From positions 1 to 19,372 of the forward strand of contig CAJWGZ010000014.1 in the NCBI GenBank assembly GCA_913041075.1: a stretch of DNA of 19,372 nucleotides. The letters are read 5' to 3'. The notes under the pieces are model-generated. The model did not search any database and had not been told where the DNA came from. It was given only the letters and a program-made list of their open reading frames with translations. Made by a program: the position numbers and the translations under genes. Of the stretch, positions 14,844 through 19,372 are shown one piece after another (the stretch's first letter is position 1; the number at the start of each line of letters is the position of its first letter). This DNA is from an uncultured Fidelibacterota bacterium. GTDB taxonomy: Bacteria > Fidelibacterota > Marinisomatia > Marinisomatales > TCS55.

Positions 14844-15926
14844 ATGAGTAATCAAATATTTTTTTCCAGGTTGAATAAATTGCGTACAGTTCTGTCTGCT
14901 CAAGGACTTGATGGGATTTTCATAACCAACCTTACGAGTATACGATATATCTGTGGTTTTACTGGTTCTGCGGCATCCTGTCTGATCACACAGGATGATT
15001 CTTATTTCATTTCGGATGGACGCTACGATGTACAATCTGGCGAACAAGTAAAGAACATGGAGCGATACATCGATTTTGGTACACATATTTCTATTGTAAC
15101 AAAGAACAATCTGATTCAAAACGGATTAAATCTAGCCTTTGAGAGTGACCATACTAGTGTGAGTCAATATCGCGCTATGACTGATTCATTCCCAAAAGTA
15201 GAATGGAAATCAACATCTATGCTTATGGAGAATCTACAGGCGGTGAAAGATGAGTCAGAATTGGATGCAATCCGCACAGCAGTCGAAATCACGGATGCGG
15301 TTTATGCCGAGATATTGCCGATGCTTAAACCCGGTACAACTGAAAAGGAAGTAGCTAATCACCTGGTTCTACGTTACCGGCAAGAGAGTGATGGCGAGGC
15401 ATATTCTCCCATAGTTGCAGGTGGTTCAAATGGCGCACTGCCTCATGCTGTACCAAGCGATAGACCATTTGAAAAGGGTGATTTTATCGTAATTGATGCT
15501 GCTGCTAAATATGCTGGCTATCATGCCGATATGACTCGTACTCCGGTTGTTGGAGAAGCAACAGAAAAACATATTGAAATTTATAATATAGTCAAAGGTT
15601 CGCAGCAAGCTGGTTGTGACGCCGCCCAGGCAGGAGTATCCTGTAAGGACATGGATACTATCACGAGGGAATACATTACGGAAAGGGGGTATGGTGAATA
15701 CTATAATCATGGTACCGGCCATGGACTTGGGCTTGAAATTCATACCGAACCACGCATGAGCCAACTAAGCACCCAATCCTTGGAAGTAAATAATGTTGTA
15801 ACCATAGAACCAGGGATATATTTGGCTGGGTGGGGTGGTGTACGTATTGAGGATGATATAATTATTAAAGATAACGGGTGTGAGATCCTCAATAAGACCA
15901 CTAAGGAATTGGTCGTCCTTAATTAG
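14844..15926 (+). CDS. Xaa-Pro aminopeptidase / dipeptidase, M24B family
   Basis: This dinuclear-metal peptidase removes residues next to proline. The 360 residues comprise a creatinase-like N-terminal domain (about 1-125) and a pita-bread catalytic domain. The five metal ligands are all visible: D218 and D229 in IDAAAKYAGYHADMTRT, H293 in HGTGHGLGLEIH, E322 in TIEPGIYL, and E336 in GVRIEDD. H289 and H300 are the usual substrate-side histidines. The first ligand motif, commonly D-x-G, here reads D-A-A, a mild variation. In many bacteria this gene precedes efp, but here a methyltransferase gene follows after 6 bases. Aminopeptidase P and prolidase-type dipeptidase cannot be separated by eye. 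The protein is cytosolic, with no signal peptide. Confidence 0.92.
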   Translation: MSNQIFFSRLNKLRTVLSAQGLDGIFITNLTSIRYICGFTGSAASCLITQDDSYFISDGRYDVQSGEQVKNMERYIDFGTHISIVTKNNLIQNGLNLAFESDHTSVSQYRAMTDSFPKVEWKSTSMLMENLQAVKDESELDAIRTAVEITDAVYAEILPMLKPGTTEKEVANHLVLRYRQESDGEAYSPIVAGGSNGALPHAVPSDRPFEKGDFIVIDAAAKYAGYHADMTRTPVVGEATEKHIEIYNIVKGSQQAGCDAAQAGVSCKDMDTITREYITERGYGEYYNHGTGHGLGLEIHTEPRMSQLSTQSLEVNNVVTIEPGIYLAGWGGVRIEDDIIIKDNGCEILNKTTKELVVLN

Positions 15927-15932
15927 ACCTAT

Positions 15933-16673
15933 TTGATAAAAGATATCTATTCAGATCCTGAGCTGTACGATGCAGCGCATTGGTGGAAAACCAATGATAT
16001 AGAATTTATTGCTAACGCTGCTGCTGAATTTGGTGGTCCGGTATTGGAAATGGCTTCCGGTACAGGTAGACTAGCTTCGCCCATTCTTGAAAAAGGAATT
16101 AATTATACAGGAATTGAATTAAGTTCTTCTTTCGCCAAATTTGCACGTAAAAAGCTAGAAAAATATGGGGATCTAGCCCAAATATTGGAAGGCGATATAC
16201 GAAATATTGACCTTGATCAACAATTTCAGTTCATTTTTATCGGCTTCAATTCCATTTTTCATTTATTGAAGAATGAAGACGTGGCATTGTTTCTTTCTTG
16301 TGTATATAGTCATTTGCTAGATGATGGACTATTCCTGATAGATACCTTTGTACCACACCCTATATTTCTCTATCGAGCCAAACAGAAATATTATGTAATG
16401 GAATTTGACTGGCCCTCTGGTGGACACTGTATTGTTAATGAGACCAACCATTATGATCCCAATTCGCAAATAAACCATATTCACTGGTATTTTAATACTT
16501 CTGGGGACAATAAAACGGATGAATACCAATTTGATATGCACATGATTTTTCCGGATACAATGGACAGATTATTGACCGAGGCGGGGTTTGTTATCAAGGA
16601 TAAGTACGGAGATTATGATAAAACACCATTAGGCCCTGAAAGCCATTTACAAATTTATGTGTGTGGCAAATGA
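15933..16673 (+). CDS. Class I SAM-dependent methyltransferase
   Basis: The 246 residues start at TTG 15933, six bases after the peptidase stop; no in-frame ATG lies near. Motif I is VLEMASGTGRL (37-47), with E39 and the G-T-G turn that contacts S-adenosylmethionine. An acidic residue follows at the end of the next strand (TGIELSSS), then a post-I motif EGDIRNIDL, and IFIGFNSIFHLL as the motif III/IV region. The rest is a beta-rich C-terminal part (about 140-230) of the kind seen in small-molecule methyltransferases. The substrate is unknown. The stop overlaps the start of the glycosylase gene (ATGA). Opening residues of the SDPELYD kind are common in Methyltransf_25-type proteins, which supports the start. 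Confidence 0.85.
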   Translation: MIKDIYSDPELYDAAHWWKTNDIEFIANAAAEFGGPVLEMASGTGRLASPILEKGINYTGIELSSSFAKFARKKLEKYGDLAQILEGDIRNIDLDQQFQFIFIGFNSIFHLLKNEDVALFLSCVYSHLLDDGLFLIDTFVPHPIFLYRAKQKYYVMEFDWPSGGHCIVNETNHYDPNSQINHIHWYFNTSGDNKTDEYQFDMHMIFPDTMDRLLTEAGFVIKDKYGDYDKTPLGPESHLQIYVCGK

Positions 16674-17281
16674 ATATTGATAAAGGATTGAAACACCTTA
16701 AACAAGCGGATGAGAAAATGGGTCGTCTTATCGCTGAGTTTGAAAAACCTGAATTCAAGAAGGATTTGAATTATTTCGAAGCGTTGGTTCGCGCTATTGT
16801 ATACCAACAGTTAAGTGGAAAAGCAGCTGCAACGATTTATAAACGGTTCAAAAACCTGTTTATAAAAAATAAATATCCCTCGCCAATCATGGTTATGGAA
16901 AGATCGCATGAAGAACTGCGTTCTGTAGGTTTATCGAACCAGAAAGCTTCCTATATACACAATATTGCTAATGCATTTTACACTGGAGCGATTCCAAAGG
17001 ATATTAACACTATAGGTGATAAAGAAGTTATTGAATGCTTAACGACAATAAAAGGCGTTGGTCCCTGGACAGCAGAAATGTTCCTCATGTTCACGTTGAA
17101 TAGACCGGATGTATTCCCCGTAACGGATCTTGGTATTCAAAAAGGGTTTCAATTATTTTTTCAATTAGATAAACTCCCTAGACCTGATCAAATGATAAAA
17201 AATGCTGAACCCTGGAGACCATACCGCACACTGGCTTCTTGGTATTTATGGAGATTAGTAGAGGGACCCTTTGAATGGTAA
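16670..17281 (+). CDS. DNA-3-methyladenine glycosylase II, AlkA/Mag1-like (HhH-GPD)
   Basis: This base-excision repair glycosylase removes alkylated purines. From ATG 16670 it has 203 residues; a GTG at 16661 would add three. The early motif LVRAIVYQQLSGKAA is typical of the short AlkA/Mag1 branch. The helix-hairpin-helix is LTTIKGVGPWTAEMFLMF (about 124-141), and the catalytic aspartate is D153 in FPVTDLGIQKG. It ends with PWRPYRTLASWYLWR, another branch signature. It lacks the N-terminal beta domain of E. coli AlkA, so it belongs to the shorter forms. No iron-sulfur cysteine cluster is present. The ATGA overlap with the methyltransferase gene suggests coupling, but a shared function is not implied. 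Confidence 0.93.
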   Translation: MNIDKGLKHLKQADEKMGRLIAEFEKPEFKKDLNYFEALVRAIVYQQLSGKAAATIYKRFKNLFIKNKYPSPIMVMERSHEELRSVGLSNQKASYIHNIANAFYTGAIPKDINTIGDKEVIECLTTIKGVGPWTAEMFLMFTLNRPDVFPVTDLGIQKGFQLFFQLDKLPRPDQMIKNAEPWRPYRTLASWYLWRLVEGPFEW

Positions 17282-17371
17282 TAATTGCATATACAAAACA
17301 GTTTTCAAGTATTAGAAAAAGAAATATATGGAGTTAGATTTCTAACAAGCCATGAATATATCAAGAATAAG

Positions 17372-18256
17372 TTGAAATTTTCCAAATTAAAGGTAATAAC
17401 GCTGCTCATTATAGTTGGATGTCAATCAAACCATTTACCAATTGATGAACGCTGGATGTATATAAGTGGTAAAAGAGAATTATCAGTCAGTGGAATAGCT
17501 ACTACAACTAGCGAAGACACCTACCTTGTTGTGCATGATAATAAAAAGAAAGACCAGCTTAGAGCTGGTTTAGTTAATCTATCAGCTGATTCTCTTTATA
17601 GCGGGCTTGGTTGGCCTGTGAAAGACCTGCCAATAGATTTGGAAGCATTAACAAATATTTCTGGGATGAAAGATCAGTATATAGCCATGGGCAGTTGGGG
17701 ATTTTGTTATTGGTTAGCACTTGATCTTAGCACGAATAGATTAAATTTGATCAAGGAATTCAGAATTCCTGGAAGTGGCCCCCCCTTAAATCTAGAAAGT
17801 CTTGTATTATGGTTTGCTGGTGATAGTTGGTATATTGCCTGGGCACACCGTGGTTCGGTTAAAGAACCGTCCATATTATTTTGGGGTTCTATTGACCTTT
17901 TTTCCGAAGTAGTTACTATTCAGAAAGAGGACAGTATATTTGTTACTGTTCCTTGGCCAATCTTGGACAAAAGACATATGTCAGATATGGACTTGGATAG
18001 AGATGGTATATTATGGGCCGCAGCAACATCCGATCCTGGGGATGATGGGCCATACGAATCTGGGATATATAAAATTGGTAAGTTTCAAAAACAAAATGAT
18101 AAAATGGAATTTTTAATTGCTGATTCATTCCCTAAACAATTTGTCTTTCAACGAAATAAAGTTGAAGCACTTACTATTTCTGGAAATAAAACAGTTTTTG
18201 CTACAGATGATGAAAATCTTGGTGCAGCAATAAACATATCTATTAATGGGAAATAA
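17372..18256 (+). CDS. Predicted lipoprotein, unknown function, probable beta-propeller
   Basis: I do not recognise this family. From TTG 17372 the protein begins MKFSKLKVITLLIIVGC, a lipoprotein signal peptide with lipobox IVGC and acylated C17. The frame stays open upstream to TTG 17285, but those 29 residues would place a non-signal segment before the export signal, so I prefer the later start. The mature part (about 278 residues) is rich in Trp, Gly and Asp, with strand-turn units such as YIAMGSWGFCYWLALDL, WYIAWAHRG and LDRDGILWAAATSDPG. These suggest blades of a propeller. It has no catalytic motif I can name. A run of seven C (17779-17785) lies in frame. The stop overlaps the ATG of the next gene (TAATG), so the two exported proteins are probably made together. 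Confidence 0.75.
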   Translation: MKFSKLKVITLLIIVGCQSNHLPIDERWMYISGKRELSVSGIATTTSEDTYLVVHDNKKKDQLRAGLVNLSADSLYSGLGWPVKDLPIDLEALTNISGMKDQYIAMGSWGFCYWLALDLSTNRLNLIKEFRIPGSGPPLNLESLVLWFAGDSWYIAWAHRGSVKEPSILFWGSIDLFSEVVTIQKEDSIFVTVPWPILDKRHMSDMDLDRDGILWAAATSDPGDDGPYESGIYKIGKFQKQNDKMEFLIADSFPKQFVFQRNKVEALTISGNKTVFATDDENLGAAINISINGK

Positions 18257-19372
18257 TGATAATCAAAGCATCTCTATTTTTTTTACTACTTACTCAGGGC
18301 TTTAGCCAAACATGGGCCTGGAGCGGTCGCACCCACGGTGAATTGGATTGGACCACAATTGAAACAGAACATTACCGTATTCATTATCACCAGGGGATAG
18401 AAAATATTGCTAAAGAAGGTGCTTCCATTGCTGAACAGGTCCGACCAATTTTATTACAACAGTTGGATCTAGAAGATATCCCCACAATTGATATCATTTT
18501 TACTACCGAAGATGAGATTATGAATGGCTTTGCCGGGCCCACTTATCAAACCTTTATTTGGGTGGATCAAAATGATGCAGCTATTTGGCTGGAAGATGAA
18601 AAATGGCTTTATCAAGTTTTATCCCATGAATTACAACATATTGTTTTCTTTCACCGTGTAAAAACCTGGTTGCCGGAACCGTGGTCATTCTTATTTTCGA
18701 AAACCCCAGGCTGGGTAGTAGAAGGTTTAGCAGAATATGAAACAGAACGTTGGCGACCATATCGGGCCGATATAAGCCATAAGTTTCACGTGCTCAAAAA
18801 CGAGATGGATGATATGGACCCACATCATGATGGGTATTCAAAACTGTTGTACTGGTCTGATCGCTTTGGTGACTCAACGATTGTGAAGACATTATCTGAA
18901 CGAAATGGCGTGGGTTTGTTCAATTTTGGTGATGCGTTCAAGAAACACACTGGTATAGAAGTGAATCAGTTTAATGAGGATTGGCGGCGGCACATGAATA
19001 CTTATTATTATGGTTACCGCGCCCAAAAGGAAGCCATTGAGGAAATTGGCTCAGTGGTGACACTACCCATCGAAAGGCTGTACGGTTTTTCGTTCTACAG
19101 TGACAGTACCCAGATTGCAATAACCGGCCTGGATGATAAGGGGCAGGGTGATATGTCATTATACATATTGGAGCGAGATACAACAAAGGAACTGAAAGCA
19201 CGGGAGGAACGAAAAAAGGCTAAAGAAGAAACAGAAAAGGATGCGGAAAAGACACTAGGCTTTTTTGCGAAATTATTTGGTAAGGATGAAGAAGAGGACA
19301 ATGAACAAGAAAAAAAACCTAAACCCATTATTATCTGGGATAAAGAAGAAGTGGATTTCGGTTCTTTTCACA
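18256..19372 (+). CDS. Secreted gluzincin-type metalloprotease with start of a propeller, 3' end outside the window
   Basis: The frame is open from ATG 18256 to the window edge (372 codons) with no stop. A signal peptide (KASLFFLLLTQGFSQ) points to export. The catalytic domain shows H124-E-L-Q-H128 in VLSHELQHIVFF and, 28 residues on, W-V-V-E156-G-L-A-E-Y. These are zinc ligands and catalytic Glu in the pattern of peptidase MA-like (M1-related) enzymes. After a helical region (HTGIEVNQFNEDWRRHM) comes one TolB/WD40-like strand unit near 280-312 (FSFYSDSTQIAITGLDD), then a highly charged insert (about 313-360: many K and E, with a short hydrophobic FFAKLFG). A propeller probably continues beyond the edge. 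The gene is coupled to the lipoprotein through TAATG. Substrate unknown. Confidence 0.85.
   Translation, partial: MIIKASLFFLLLTQGFSQTWAWSGRTHGELDWTTIETEHYRIHYHQGIENIAKEGASIAEQVRPILLQQLDLEDIPTIDIIFTTEDEIMNGFAGPTYQTFIWVDQNDAAIWLEDEKWLYQVLSHELQHIVFFHRVKTWLPEPWSFLFSKTPGWVVEGLAEYETERWRPYRADISHKFHVLKNEMDDMDPHHDGYSKLLYWSDRFGDSTIVKTLSERNGVGLFNFGDAFKKHTGIEVNQFNEDWRRHMNTYYYGYRAQKEAIEEIGSVVTLPIERLYGFSFYSDSTQIAITGLDDKGQGDMSLYILERDTTKELKAREERKKAKEETEKDAEKTLGFFAKLFGKDEEEDNEQEKKPKPIIIWDKEEVDFGSFH

Noticed and set aside
15426..15764. Minus-strand open frame opposite the M24 peptidase gene
   Set aside because: It covers the conserved metal-binding region of the real gene and has no independent support.
17285..17371. 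TTG start giving the lipoprotein gene 29 extra N-terminal residues
   Set aside because: A lipoprotein signal peptide should begin with a few basic residues directly before the hydrophobic stretch. TTG 17372 gives exactly that.

Overview
The window is one densely packed, AT-rich stretch of bacterial chromosome. Every convincing gene lies on the + strand. Most neighbours are 0-20 bases apart or overlap through ATGA, TTGA, TGATG or TAATG junctions, and several genes appear to start at TTG. The gene mix is glutamate racemase, folylpolyglutamate synthase, Rho, zinc-free type B L31, a DUF1385 membrane protein, RF1, PrmC, an archaeal-lipid-like UbiA prenyltransferase, DnaE, Dtd, a B12-binding mutase subunit and a metalloprotease carrying the start of a propeller. 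This suits a free-living bacterium of the FCB superphylum, perhaps a Marinimicrobia (SAR406)-like lineage. That placement is inferred from gene content and was not tested by phylogeny.

Layout. 1-58: possible tail of an upstream gene. 83-2138: murI and folC (cell-wall D-glutamate and folate glutamylation), overlapping. 2234-6001: rho, a Cas6b-like orphan gene, a class I aminotransferase and rpmE, closed by a strong intrinsic terminator at 6018-6059. 6089-13685: DUF1385, prfA, prmC, ubiA-like, dnaE and dtd. The first five overlap one after another, and dtd follows dnaE after 10 bases. 13741-17281: a B12-binding domain protein, a TPR protein, an M24B Xaa-Pro peptidase, a SAM methyltransferase and an HhH-GPD 3-methyladenine glycosylase. 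17372-19372: a lipoprotein followed by a secreted HExxH metalloprotease that runs off the window.

The order rho, rpmE, prfA, prmC is an old string also known in Actinobacteria, and rho-rpmE are neighbours in Bacillus. Here it is opened by two genes between rho and rpmE, and by DUF1385 between rpmE and prfA. One of the added genes (3523-4539) is the main discovery. Its first 225 residues match the Cas6b fold of CRISPR RNA processing, including the glycine-rich loop. There is no CRISPR array and no other cas gene here. The His-x-His pair expected at the active site appears to be replaced by Asn and Lys. The protein also carries a disordered, very basic tail of about 110 residues. It looks like a CRISPR enzyme fold reused as a chromosomal RNA-binding protein, placed directly behind the termination factor Rho.

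No gap between genes exceeds 300 bases. I saw no tRNA, rRNA, CRISPR array, insertion sequence or prophage gene.
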